Shown here: positions 22,701 to 36,641 of the stretch, piece by piece | Position numbering within the stretch: the stretch's first letter is position 1 | Layout: each line of letters opens with the position of its first letter | Assembly: GCF_029227915.1 (NCBI RefSeq) | Contig: NC_079886.1 | Coordinates: 2,480,001-2,544,000, forward strand | DNA from: Hydractinia symbiolongicarpus | Taxonomy: Eukaryota > Cnidaria > Hydrozoa > Anthoathecata > Hydractiniidae | DNA length: 64,000 nucleotides | Direction of reading: 5' to 3' | The notes under the pieces: generated by a model | Told to the model about the DNA's origin: nothing | The model's database searches: none | Seen by the model: the letters and a program-made list of their open reading frames with translations, nothing else | Position numbers and translations under genes: made by a program

Positions 22701-25540
22701 ATACGGGCTTAGTCCAGGATTTACGGGAAATCGCGGGTTTTCGTTTGCCGGCGATTAAACTTCTTTAATTTAGCGTTTCATCAAAAATGAAAACATTTTT
22801 GAAAACTACAAGTCTCATGCGTTTTAGTGGTGAAAAAATAATTTAAAAAATCATTCGAGAAATCAGTTTACTCACAGGGTACTTTCTTTGTATATATTCG
22901 ACTATATGGGGCCAAGCCCGGGATTTACAGGAAATCGCGGGTTTTCGTTTGCCGGCGATTAAACTTCTTTTATTCAGCGTCTCATCAAAAATGAAAACAT
23001 TTTTGAAAACTACAAGTCTCATGCGTTTTAGTGGTGAAAAAATAATTTAAAAAATTGTTCGGGAAATGAACTTACTCCCTGGGTACTTTCTTTGTATACT
23101 TTTGATTATACGGGCCGAGTACGGGATTTACGGGAAATCTCGGGTTCTCGTTTGCCGGCGATTAAACATCTTTTATTCAGCGTCTCATCAAAAATGAAAT
23201 TAATTTTAAAAACTACAAGTCTCATGCGTTTTAGTGGTGAAACAATAATTTAAAAAATCGTTCGGGAAATGAATTTACTCCCAGGGTACTTTCTTTGTAT
23301 ACTTTTGACTATACGGGCCGAGTCCGGGATTTACGGGAAATCGCGGGTTTTCGTTTGCCGGCGATTAAACTTCTTTAATTTAGCGTTTTATCAAAAATGA
23401 AAACATTTTTGAAAACTACAAGTCTCATGCGTTTTAGTGGTGAAAAAATAATTTAGAAAATCGTTTTGAAAATCAGTTTACTCACAGGGTACTTTCTTTG
23501 TATACATTCGACTATAGGGGCCAAGCCCGGGATTTACAGGAAAACGCGGGTTTTCCTTTGCCGGCGATTAAACTTCTTTTATTCAGCGTCTCATCAAAAA
23601 TGAAAACATTTTTGAGAACTACAAGTCTCATGCGTTTTAGTGGTGAAAAAATAATTTAAAAAATCATTCGAGAAATCAGTTTACTCCCTGGGTACTTTTT
23701 TTGTATACTTTTGACTATACGGGGCGAATACGGGATTTACGGGAAATCACGGGTTTTCGTTTGCCGGCGATTAAACTTCTTTTATTCAGCGTCTCATTAA
23801 AAATGAAAATAATTTTGAAAACTACAAGTCTCATGCGTTTTAGTGGTGAAAAAATAATTTAAAAAATCATTCGGGAAATCAGTTTACTTCCTGCGTACTT
23901 TTTTTGGGCACTTTTGACTATACGGGCCGAGTACGGGATTTACGGGAAATCGCGGGTTTTCGTTTGCCGGCAATTAAACTTCTTTTATTCAGCGTCTCAT
24001 CTAAAATGAAAACATTTTTGAAAACTACAAGTCTCATGCGTTTTAGTGGTGAAAAAATAATTTAAAAAATCGTTCCGGAAATGAATTTACTCCCAGGGTA
24101 CTTTCTTTGTATACTTTTGACTATACGGGCCGAGTCCAGGATTTACGGGAAATCGCGGGTTTTCGTTTGCCGGCGATTAAACTTCTTTAATTTAGCGTTT
24201 CCTCAAAAATGAAAACATTTTTGAAAACTACAAGTCTCATGCGTTTTAGTGGTGAAAAAATAATTTAAAAAATCATTCGAGAAATCAGTTTACTCCCTGG
24301 GTACTTTTTTGTATACTTTTGATTATACGGGCCGAGTACGGGATTTACGGGAAATCTCGGGTTCTCGTTTGCCGGCGATTAAACATCTTTTATTCAGCGT
24401 CTCATCAAAAATGAAATTAATTTTAAAAACTACAAGTCTCATGCGTTTTAGTGGTGAAACAATAATTTAAAAAATCGTTCGGGAAATGAATTTACTCCCA
24501 GGGTACTTTCTTTGTATACTTTTGACTATACGGGCCGAGTCCGGGATTTACGGGAAATCGCGGGTTTTCGTTTGCCGGCGATTAAACTTCTTTAATTTAG
24601 CGTTTCATCAAAAATGAAAACATTTTTGAAAACTACAAGTCTCATGCGTTTTAGTGGTGAAAAAATAATTTAGAAAATCGTTTTGAAAATCAGTTTACTC
24701 ACAGGGTACTTTCTTTGTATACATTCGACTATAGGGGCCAAGCCCGGGATTTACAGGAAAACGCGGGTTTTCCTTTGCCGGCGATTAAACTTCTTTTATT
24801 CAGCGTCTCATCAAAAATGAAAACATTTTTGAGAACTACAAGTCTCATGCGTTTTAGTGGTGAAAAAATAATTTAAAAAATCATTCGAGAAATCAGTTTA
24901 CTCCCTGGGTACTTTTTTTGTATACTTTTGACTATACGGGGCGAATACGGGATTTACGGGAAATCACGGGTTTTCGTTTGCCGGCGATTAAACTTCTTTT
25001 ATTCAGCGTCTCATTAAAAATGAAAATAATTTTGAAAACTACAAGTCTCATGCGTTTTAGTGGTGAAAAAATAATTTAAAAAATCATTCGGGAAATCAGT
25101 TTACTTCCTGCGTACTTTTTTTGGGCACTTTTGACTATACGGGCCGAGTACGGGATTTACGGGAAATCGCGGGTTTTCGTTTGCCGGCAATTAAACTTCT
25201 TTTATTCAGCGTCTCATCTAAAATGAAAACATTTTTGAAAACTACAAGTCTCATGCGTTTTAGTGGTGAAAAAATAATTTAAAAAATCGTTCCGGAAATG
25301 AATTTACTCCCAGGGTACTTTCTTTGTATACTTTTGACTATACGGGCCGAGTCCAGGATTTACGGGAAATCGCGGGTTTTCGTTTGCCGGCGATTAAACT
25401 TCTTTAATTTAGCGTTTCATCAAAAATGAAAACATTTTTGAAAACTACAAGTCTCATGCGTTTTAGTGGTGAAAAAATAATTTAAAAAATCATTCGAGAA
25501 ATCAGTTTACTCCCTGGGTACTTTTTTGTATACTTTTGAC
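16201..25540 (+). repeat. 4059-bp super-unit (20 monomers), about 2.3 copies
   Basis: Rare markers repeat exactly 4059 bp apart: TTTGGGCAC at 17005, 21064 and 25123 and also at 19847 and 23906; CGGATCAAG at 18442 and 22501; GTTTCCTCAAAAATG at about 17300 and 21359 and again at about 20141 and 24200; an extra A at about 17510 and 21569. Inside, a six-monomer order is interrupted by a variant that lacks one monomer and gains three. Homology begins in the TTGATTATAC monomer near 16200 and ends near 25540, where CGGGTCAAGCACC replaces CGGGCCGAGTACG. Confidence 0.9.
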
Positions 25541-28500
25541 TATACGGGTCAAGCACCGGATTTGCGGGAAATCGCAGGTTTTTGTTTGCCGGCGATTAAA
25601 CTTCTTTTATTCAGCGTCTTATCAAAAATGAAAATATTTTTGAAAACTACAAGTCTCATGCGTTTTAGTGGTGAAAAAATAATTCAAAAAATCGTTCTGA
25701 AAATCATTTTACTCACAGGGTACTTTCTTTGTATACATTCGACTATATGGGGCCAAGCCCGGGATTTACAGGAAATCGCGGGTTTTCGTTTGCCGGCGAT
25801 TAAACTTCTTTTATTCAGCGTCTCATCAAAAATGAAAACATTTTTGAAAACTACAAGTCTCATGCGTTTTAGTGGTGAAAAAATAATTTAAAAAATTGTT
25901 CGGGAAATGATCTTACTCCCTGGGTACTTTCTTTGTATACTTTTGACTATACGGGGCGAATACGGGATTTACGGGAAATCACGGGTTTTCGTTTGCCGGC
26001 GATTAAACTTCTTTTATTCAGCGTCTCATTAAAAATGAAAATAATTTTGAAAACTACAAGTCTCATGCGTTTTAGTGGTGAAAAAATAATTTAAAAAATC
26101 ATTCGGGAAATCAGTTTACTTCCTGCGTACTTTTTTTGGGCACTTTTGACTATACGGGCCGAGTACGGGATTTACGGGAAATCGCGGGTTTTCGTTTGCC
26201 GGCAATTAAACTTCTTTTATTCAGCGTCTCATCTAAAATGAAAACATTTTTGAAAACTACAAGTCTCATGCGTTTTAGTGGTGAAAAAATAATTTAAAAA
26301 ATCGTTCCGGAAATGAATTTACTCCCAGGGTACTTTCTTTGTATACTTTTGACTATACGGGCCGAGTCCAGGATTTACGGGAAATCGCGGGTTTTCGTTT
26401 GCCGGCGATTAAACTTCTTTAATTTAGCGTTTCATCAAAAATGAAAACATTTTTGAAAACTACAAGTCTCATGCGTTTTAGTGGTGAAAAAATAATTTAA
26501 AAAATCATTCGAGAAATCAGTTTACTCCCTGGGTACTTTTTTGTATACTTTTGATTATACGGGCCGAGTACGGGATTTACGGGAAATCTCGGGTTCTCGT
26601 TTGCCGGCGATTAAACATCTTTTATTCAGCGTCTCATCAAAAATGAAATTAATTTTAAAAACTACAAGTCTCATGCGTTTTAGTGGTGAAACAATAATTT
26701 AAAAAATCGTTCGGGAAATGAATTTACTCCCAGGGTACTTTCTTTGTATACTTTTGACTATACGGGCCGAGTCCGGGATTTACGGGAAATCGCGGGTTTT
26801 CGTTTGCCGGCGATTAAACTTCTTTAATTTAGCGTTTCATCAAAAATGAAAACATTTTTGAAAACTACAAGTCTCATGCGTTTTAGTGGTGAAAAAATAA
26901 TTTAGAAAATCGTTTTGAAAATCAGTTTACTCACAGGGTACTTTCTTTGTATACATTCGACTATAGGGGCCAAGCCCGGGATTTACAGGAAAACGCGGGT
27001 TTTCCTTTGCCGGCGATTAAACTTCTTTTATTCAGCGTCTCATCAAAAATGAAAACATTTTTGAGAACTACAAGTCTCATGCGTTTTAGTGGTGAAAAAA
27101 TAATTTAAAAAATCATTCGAGAAATCAGTTTACTCCCTGGGTACTTTTTTTGTATACTTTTGACTATACGGGGCGAATACGGGATTTACGGGAAATCACG
27201 GGTTTTCGTTTGCCGGCGATTAAACTTCTTTTATTCAGCGTCTCATTAAAAATGAAAATAATTTTGAAAACTACAAGTCTCATGCGTTTTAGTGGTGAAA
27301 AAATAATTTAAAAAATCATTCGGGAAATCAGTTTACTTCCTGCGTACTTTTTTTGGGCACTTTTGACTATACGGGCCGAGTACGGGATTTACGGGAAATC
27401 GCGGGTTTTCGTTTGCCGGCAATTAAACTTCTTTTATTCAGCGTCTCATCTAAAATGAAAACATTTTTGAAAACTACAAGTCTCATGCGTTTTAGTGGTG
27501 AAAAAATAATTTAAAAAATCGTTCCGGAAATGAATTTACTCTCAGGGTACTTTCTTTGTATACTTTTGACTATACGGGCCGAGTCCAGGATTTACGGGAA
27601 ATCGCGGGTTTTCGTTTGCCGGCGATTAAACTTCTTTAATTTAGCGTTTCATCAAAAATGAAAACATTTTTGAAAACTACAAGTCTCATGCGTTTTAGTG
27701 GTGAAAAAATAATTTAAAAAATCATTCGAGAAATCAGTTTACTCCCTGGGTACTTTTTTGTATACTTTTGACTATACGGGTCAAGTACCGGATTTGCGGG
27801 AAATCGCAGGTTTTTGTTTGCCGGCGATTAAACTTCTTTTATTCAGCGTCTTATCAAAAATGAAAATATTTTTGAAAACTACAAGTCTCATGCGTTTTAG
27901 TGGTGAAAAAATAATTCAAAAAATCGTTCTGAAAATCATTTTACTCACAGGGTACTTTCTTTGTATACATTCGACTATATGGGGCCAAGCCCGGGATTTA
28001 CAGGAAATCGCGGGTTTTCGTTTGCCGGCGATTAAACTTCTTTTATTCAGCGTCTCATCAAAAATGAAAACATTTTTGAAAACTACAAGTCTCATGCGTT
28101 TTAGTGGTGAAAAAATAATTTAAAAAATTGTTCGGGAAATGATCTTACTCCCTGGGTACTTTCTTTGTATACTTTTGACTATACGGGCCGAGTACGGGAT
28201 TTACGGGAAATCGCGGGTTCTCGTTTGCCGGCGATCAAACATCTTTTATTCAGCGTCTCATCAAAAATGAAATTAATTTAAAAAACTACAAGTCTCATGC
28301 GTTTTAGTGGTGAAACAATAATTTAAAAAATCGTTCGGGAAATGAATTTACTCCCAGGGTACTTTCTTTGTATACTTTTGACTATACGGGCCGAGTCCGG
28401 GATTTACGGGAAATCGCGGGTTTTCGTTTGCCGGCGATTAAACTTCTTTAATTTAGCGTTTCATCAAAAATGAAAACATTTTTGAAAACTACAAGTCTCT

Positions 28501-29942
28501 TGCGTTTTAGTGGTGAAAAAATAATTTAAAAAATCGTTTTGAAAATCAGTTTACTCACAGGGTACTTTCTTTGCATACATTCGATTATAGGGGCCAAGCC
28601 CGGGATTTACAGGAAAACGCGGGTTTTCCTTTGCCGGCGATTAAACTTCTTTTATTCAGCGTCTCATCAAAAATGAAAACATTTTTGAGAACTACAAGTC
28701 TCATGCGTTTTAGTGGTGAAAAAATAATTTAAAAAATCATTCGAGAAATCAGTTTACTCCCTGGGTACTTTTTTTGTATACTTTTGACTATACGGGGCGA
28801 ATACGGGATTTACGGGAAATCACGGGTTTTCGTTTGCCGGCGATTAAACTTCTTTTATTCAGCGTCTCATCAAAAATGAAAATAATTTTGAAAACTACAA
28901 GACTCATGCGTTTTAGTGGTGAAAAAATAATTTAAAAAATCATTCGGGAAGTCAGTTTACTTCCTGCGTACTTTTTTTGGGTACTTTTGACTATACGGGC
29001 CGAGTACGGGATTTACGGGAAATCGCGGGTTTTCGTTTGCCGGCAATTAAACTTCTTTTATTCAGCGTCTCATCAAAAATGAAAACATTTTTGAAAACTA
29101 CAAGTCTCATGCGTTTTAGTGGTGAAAAAATAATTTAAAAAATCGTTCCGGAAATGAATTTACTCCCAGGGTACTTTCTTTGTATACTTTTGACTATACG
29201 GGCCGAGTCCAGGATTTACGGGAAATCGCGGGTTTTCGTTTGCCGGCGATTAAACTTCTTTAATTTAGCGTTTCATCAAAAATGAAAACATTTTTGAAAA
29301 CTACAAGTCTCATGCGTTTTAGTGGTGAAAAAATAATTTAAAAAATCATTCGAGAAATCAGTTTACTCCCTGGGTACTTTTTTGTATACTTTTGACTATA
29401 CGGGTCAAGTACCGGATTTGCGGGAAATCGCAGGTTTTCGTTTGCCGGCGATTAAACTTCTTTTATTCAGCGTCTTATCAAAAATGAAAATATTTTTGAA
29501 AACTACAAGTCTCATGCGTTTTAGTGGTGAAAAAATAATTTAAAAAATCGTTCTGAAAATCATTTTACTCACAGGGTACTTTCTTTGTATACATTCGACT
29601 ATATGGGGCCAAGCCCGGGATTTACAGGAAATCGCGGGTTTTCGTTTGCCGGCGATTAAACTTCTTTTATTCAGCGTCTCATCAAAAATGAAAACATTTT
29701 TGAAAACTACAAGTCTCATGCGTTTTAGTGGTGAAAAAATAATTTAAAAAATTGTTCGGGAAATGATCTTACTCCCTGGGTACTTTCTTTGTATACTTTT
29801 GACTATACGGGCCGAGTACGGGCTTTACGGGAAATCGCGGGTTCTCGTTTGCCGGCGATTAAACATCTTTTATTCAGCGTCTCATCAAAAATGAAATTAA
29901 TTTTAAAAACTACAAGTCTCATGCGTTTTAGTGGTGAAACAA
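25478..29942 (+). repeat. Higher-order units of 11 then 8 monomers
   Basis: The monomer with GGGTCAAG(T/C)ACCGG, TTGCGGG and GAAAATATTTTTG opens units at 25478, 27710 and 29334, giving lengths of 2232 and 1624 bp. The eight-monomer order matches that at 40099-43346. A chimeric monomer at 25884-26086 explains part of the longer first unit. Confidence 0.8.
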
Positions 29943-32784
29943 TAATTTAAAAAATCGTTCGGGAAATGAATTTACTCCCAGGGTACTTTCTTTGTATACT
30001 TTTGACTATACGGGCCGAGTCCGGGATTTACGGGAAATCGCGGGTTTTCGTTTGCCAGCGATTAAACTTCTTTAATTTAGCGTTTCATCAAAAATGAAAA
30101 CATTTTTGAAAACTACAAGTCTCATGCGTTTTAGTGGTGAAAAAATAATTTAAAAAATTGTTCGGGAAATGATCTTACACCCTGGGTACTTTCTTTGTAT
30201 ACTTTTGACTATACGGGCCGAGTACGGGATTTACGGGAAATCGCGGGTTCTCGTTTGCCGGCGATTAAACATCTTTTATTCAGCGTCTCATCAAAAATGA
30301 AATTAATTTTAAAAACTACAAGTCTCATGCGTTTTAGTGGTGAAACAATAATTTAAAAAATCGTTCGGGAAATGAATTTACTCCCAAGGTACTTTCTTTG
30401 TATACTTTTGACTATACGGGCCGAGTCCGGGATTTACGGGAAATCGCGGGTTTTCGTTTGCCGGCGATTAAACTTCTTTAATTTAGCGTTTCATCAAAAA
30501 TGAAAACATTTTTGAAAACTACAAGTCTCATGCGTTTTAGTGGTGAAAAAATAATTTAAAAAATCGTTTTGAAAATCAGTTTACTCACAGGGTACTTTCT
30601 TTGTATACATTCGACTATCGGGGCCAAGCCCGGGATTTACAGGAAAACGCGGGTTTTCCTTTGCCGGCGATTAAACTTCTTTTATTCAGCGTCTCATCAA
30701 AAATGAAAACATTTTTGAGAACTACAAGTCTCATGCGTTTTAGTGGTGAAAAAATAATTTAAAAAATCATTCGAGAAATCAGTTTACTGCCTGGGTACTT
30801 TTTTGTATACTTTTGACTATACGGGCCGAATACGGGATTTACGGGAAATCACGGGTTTTCGTTTGCCGGCGATTAAACTTCTTTTATTCAGCGTCTCATC
30901 AAAAATGAAAATAATTTTGAAAACTACAAGTCTCATGCGTTTTAGTGGTGAAAAAATAATTTAAAAAATCATTCGGGAAATCAGTTTACTTCCTGGGTAC
31001 TTTTTTTGGGTACTTTTGACTATACGGGCCGAGTACGGGATTTACGGCAAATCGCGGGTTTTCGTTTGCCGGCAATTAAACTTCTTTTATTCAGCGTCTC
31101 ATCAAAAATGAAAACATTTTTGAAAACTACAAGTCTCATGCGTTTTAGTGGTGAAAAAATAATTTAAAAAATCGATCGGGAAATGAGTGTACTCCCTGGG
31201 TACTTTCTTTGTATACTTTTGACTATACGGGCCGAGTTCAGAATTTACGGGAAATCGCGGGTTTTCGTTTGCCGGCGATTAAACTTCTTTAATTTAGCGT
31301 TTCATCAAAAATAAAAACATTTTTTGAAAACTACAAGTCTCATGCGTTTTAGTGGTGAAAAAATAATTTAAAAAATCGTTCGGGAAATGAATTTACTCCC
31401 AGGGTACTTTCTTTGTATACTTTTGACTATACGGGCCGAGTCCGGGATTTACGGGAAATCGCGGGTTTTCGTTTGCCAGCGATTAAACTTCTTTAATTTA
31501 GCGTTTCATCAAAAATGAAAACATTTTTGAAAACTACAAGTCTCATGCGTTTTAGTGGTGAAAAAATAATTTAAAAAATTGTTCGGGAAATGATCTTACA
31601 CCCTGGGTACTTTCTTTGTATACTTTTGACTATACGGGCCGAGTACGGGATTTACGGGAAATCGCGGGTTCTCGTTTGCCGGCGATTAAACATCTTTTAT
31701 TCAGCGTCTCATCAAAAATGAAATTAATTTTAAAAACTACAAGTCTCATGCGTTTTAGTGGTGAAACAATAATTTAAAAAATCGTTCGGGAAATGAATTT
31801 ACTCCCAAGGTACTTTCTTTGTATACTTTTGACTATACGGGCCGAGTCCGGGATTTACGGGAAATCGCGGGTTTTCGTTTGCCGGCGATTAAACTTCTTT
31901 AATTTAGCGTTTCATCAAAAATGAAAACATTTTTGAAAACTACAAGTCTCATGCGTTTTAGTGGTGAAAAAATAATTTAAAAAATCGTTTTGAAAATCAG
32001 TTTACTCACAGGGTACTTTCTTTGTATACATTCGACTATCGGGGCCAAGCCCGGGATTTACAGGAAAACGCGGGTTTTCCTTTGCCGGCGATTAAACTTC
32101 TTTTATTCAGCGTCTCATCAAAAATGAAAACATTTTTGAGAACTACAAGTCTCATGCGTTTTAGTGGTGAAAAAATAATTTAAAAAATCATTCGAGAAAT
32201 CAGTTTACTGCCTGGGTACTTTTTTGTATACTTTTGACTATACGGGCCGAATACGGGATTTACGGGAAATCACGGGTTTTCGTTTGCCGGCGATTAAACT
32301 TCTTTTATTCAGCGTCTCATCAAAAATGAAAATAATTTTGAAAACTACAAGTCTCATGCGTTTTAGTGGTGAAAAAATAATTTAAAAAATCATTCGGGAA
32401 ATCAGTTTACTTCCTGGGTACTTTTTTTGGGTACTTTTGACTATACGGGCCGAGTACGGGATTTACGGCAAATCGCGGGTTTTCGTTTGCCGGCAATTAA
32501 ACTTCTTTTATTCAGCGTCTCATCAAAAATGAAAACATTTTTGAAAACTACAAGTCTCATGCGTTTTAGTGGTGAAAAAATAATTTAAAAAATCGATCGG
32601 GAAATGAGTGTACTCCCTGGGTACTTTCTTTGTATACTTTTGACTATACGGGCCGAGTTCAGAATTTACGGGAAATCGCGGGTTTTCGTTTGCCGGCGAT
32701 TAAACTTCTTTAATTTAGCGTTTCATCAAAAATAAAAACATTTTTTGAAAACTACAAGTCTCATGCGTTTTAGTGGTGAAAAAA
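29943..32784 (+). repeat. 1421-bp seven-monomer tandem duplication
   Basis: Copies at 29943-31363 and 31364-32784 share private changes at exactly 1421-bp spacing: CCAGCG (30055, 31476), GATCTTACACCC, CCCAAGG, GACTATCGGGG, ATCGATCGGGAAATGAGTGT and GAGTTCAGAATTT. No difference was noticed except near the ends. Confidence 0.9.
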
Positions 32785-35700
32785 TAATTTAAAAAATCAT
32801 TCGGGAAATGAATTTACTCCCTGGGTACTTTCTTTGTATACTTTTGACTATACGGGCCGAGTCCGGGATTTACGGGAAATCGCGGGTTTTCGTTTGCCGG
32901 CGATTAAACTTCTTTTATTTAGCGTCTCATCAAAAATGAAAACATTTTTGAAAACTACAAGTCTCATGCGTTTTAGTGGTGAAAAAATAATTTAAAAAAT
33001 CGTTCGGAAAATGAGTTTACTCCCTGGGTACTTTCTTTGTATACTTTTGACTATACGGGCCTAGTACGGGATTTACGGGAAATCGCGGGTTTTCGTTTGC
33101 CGGCGATTAAACTTCTTTTATTTAGCGTCTCATCAAAAATGAAAACATTTTTGAAAACTACAAGTCTCATGCGTTTTAGTGGTGAAAAAATAATTTAAAA
33201 AATCGTTCGGGAAATCAGTTTACTTCCTGGGTACTTTTTTTGTGTACTTTTGACTATACGGGCCGAGTACGGGATTTACGGGAAATCGCGGGTTTGCGTT
33301 TGCCGGCATTTAAACTTCTTTTATTTAGCGTCTCATCAAAAATGAAAACATTTTTGAAAACTACAAGTCTCATGCGTTTTAGTGGTGAAGAAATAATTTA
33401 AAAAATCGTTCGGGAAATGAGTTTACTCCCTGGGTACTTTCTTTGTATATTTTTGACTATACGGGCCGAGTCCGGGATTTACGGGAAATCGCGGGTTTTC
33501 GTTTGCCGGCGATTAAACTCCTTTTATTTAGCGTCTCTTCAAAATTAAAAACATTTTTGAAAACTAAAGTCTCATGCGTTTTAGTGGTGAAAAAATAATT
33601 TAAAAAATCGTTCGGGAAATGAATTTACTCGCAGGGTACTTTCTTTGTATACTTTTGACTATACGGGCCGAGTCCGTGATTTACGGGAAATCGCGGGTTT
33701 TCGTTTGCCGGCGATTAAACTTCTTTTATTTAGCGTCTCATCAAAAATGAAAACATTTTTGAAAACTACAAGTGTCATGCGTTTTAGTGGTGAAAAAAAA
33801 ATTACAAAAATCGTTCGGGAAATGAGTTTACTCCTTGAGTGCCTTCTTTGTATACTTTTGACTATACGGGTCGAGTACCGGATTTGCGGGAAATCGCAGG
33901 TTTTCGTTTGCCGGCGATTAAACTTCTTTTATTCAGCGTCTTATCAAAAATGAAAATATTTTTGAAAACTACAAGTCTCATGCGTTTTAGTGGTGAAAAA
34001 ATAATTTAAAAAATCGTTCTGAAAATCATTTTACTCACAGGGTACTTTCTTTGTATACATTCGACTATAGGGGCCAAGCGCGGGATTTACAGGAAATCGC
34101 GGGTTTTCGTTTGCCGGCGAATAAACTTCTTTTATTCAGCGTCTCATCAAAAATGAAAACATTTTTGAGAACTACAAGTCTCATGCGTTTTAGTGGTGAA
34201 AAAATAATTTAAAAAATCATTCGAGAAATCAGTTTACTCCCTGGTTACTTTTTTTGTGTACTTTTGACTATACGGGCCGAGTCCAGGATTTACGGGAAAT
34301 CGCGGGTTTTCGTTTGCCGGCGATTAAACTTCTTTAATTTAGCGTTTCATCAAAAATAAAAACATTTTTTGAAAACTACAAGTCTCATGCGTTTTAGTGG
34401 TGAAAAAATAATTTAAAAAATCATTCGGGAAATGAATTTACTCCCTGGGTACTTTCTTTGTATACTTTTGACTATACGGGCCGAGTCCGGGATTTACGGG
34501 AAATCGCGGGTTTTCGTTTGCCGGCGATTAAACTTCTTTTATTTAGCGTCTCATCAAAAATGAAAACATTTTTGAAAACTACAAGTCTCATGCGTTTTAG
34601 TGGTGAAAAAATAATTTAAAAAATCGTTCGGGAAATGAGTTTACTCCCTGGGTACTTTCTTTGTATACTTTTGACTATACGGGCCTAGTACGGGATTTAC
34701 GGGAAATCGCGGGTTTTCGTTTGCCGGCGATTAAACTTCTTTTATTCAGCGTCTCATCAAAAATGAAAACATTTTTGAAAACTACAAGTCTCATGCGTTT
34801 TAGTGGTGAAAAAATAATTTAAAAAATCATTCGGGAAATGAATTTACTCCCTGGGTACTTCTTTTGTATACTTTTGACTATACGGGCCGAGTACGGGATT
34901 TACGGGAAATCGCGGGTTCTCGTTTGCCGGCGATTAAACTTCTTTTATTCAGCGTCTCATCAAAAATGAAATTAATTTTGAAAACTACAAGTCTCATGCG
35001 TTTTAGTGGTGAAAAAATAATTTAAAAAATCGTTCGGGAAATGGATTTACTCGCAGGGTACTTTCTTTGTATACATTTGACTATACGGGCCGAGTCCGGG
35101 ATTTACGGGAAATCGCGGGTTTTCGTTTGCCGGCGATTAAACTTCTTTAATTTAGCGTTTCATCAAAAATGAAAACATTTTTGAAAACTACAAGTCTCAT
35201 GCGTTTTAGTGGTGAAAAAATAATTTAAAAAATCGTTCGGGAATTGAATTTACTCCCTGGGTACTTTCTTTGTATATTTTTGACTATACGGGCCGAGTCC
35301 GGGATTTACGGGAAATCGCGGGTTTTCGTTTGCCGGCGATTAAACTTCTTTAATTTAGCGTTTCATCAAAAATAAAAACATTTTTTGAAAACTACAAGTC
35401 TCATGCGTTTTAGTGGTGAAAAAATAATTTAAAAAATCATTCGGGAAATGAATTTACTCCCTGGGTACTTTCTTTGTATACTTTTGACTATACGGGCCGA
35501 GTCCGGGATTTACGGGAAATCGCGGGTTTTCGTTTGCCGGCGATTAAACTTCTTTTATTTAGCGTCTCATCAAAAATGAAAACATTTTTGAAAACTACAA
35601 GTCTCATGCGTTTTAGTGGTGAAAAAATAATTTAAAAAATCGTTCGGGAAATCAGTTTACTCCCTGGGTACTTTCTTTGTAAATTTTTAACTATACGGGC

Positions 35701-36641
35701 CGAGTACGGGATTTACGGGAAATCGCGGGTTCTCGTTTGCCGGCGATTAAACTTCTTTTATTCAGCGTCTCATCAAAAATGAAATTAATTTTGAAAACTA
35801 CAAGTCTCATGCGTTTTAGTGGTGAAAAAATAATTTAAAAAATCGTTCGGGAAATGAATTTACTCGCAGGGTACTTTCTTTGTATACTTTTGACTATACG
35901 GGCCGAGTCCGGGATTTACGGGAAATCGCAGGTTTTCGTTTGCCGGCGATTAAACTTCTTTAATTTAGCGTTTCATCAAAAATGAAAACATTTTTGAAAA
36001 CTACAAGTCTCATGCGTTTTAGTGGTGAAAAAATAATTTAAAAAATCGTTCGGGAATTGAATTTACTCCCTGGGTACTTTCTTTGTATACTTTTGACTAT
36101 ACGGGCCGAGTCCGGGATTTACGGGAAATCGCGAGTTTTCGTTTGCCGGCGATTAAACTTCTTTTATTTAGCGTCTCATCAAAAATGAAAACATTTTTGA
36201 AAACTACAACTCTCATGCGTTTTAGTGTTGAAAAAATAATTTAAAAAATCGTTCGGGAAATCAGTTTACTTCCTGGGTACTTTTTTTGTGTACTTTTGAC
36301 TATACGGGCCGAGTACGGGATTTACGGGAAATCGCGGGTTTGCGTTTGCCGGCAATTAAACTTCTTTTATTTAGCGTCTCATCAAAAATGAAAACATTTT
36401 TAAAAACTACAAGTCTCATGCGTTTTAGTGGTGAAAAAATAATTTAAAAAATCGTTCGGGAAATGAGTTTACTCCCTGGGTACTTTCTTTGTATATTTTT
36501 GACTATACGGGCCGAGTCCGGGATTTACGGGAAATCGCGGGTTTTCGTTTGCCGGCGATTAAACTCCTTTTATTTAGCGTCTCATCAAAAATAAAAACAT
36601 TTTTGAAAACTAAAGTCTCATGCGTTTTAGTGGTGAAAAAA
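32785..36641 (+). repeat. Satellite block related to 10.9-13.9 kb
   Basis: Subtypes and private markers of the 10862-13904 stretch reappear here, offset by 22329 bp at its start: the TTTGCG/TATATTTTT pair at 33191-33594 and the AAAAAAAATTACAAAAATCG monomer at about 33793. Thereafter single-monomer gains and losses shift the register; for example, a GTTCTGAAAATCATT monomer is present at about 34001 but absent from the earlier block. Confidence 0.8.
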
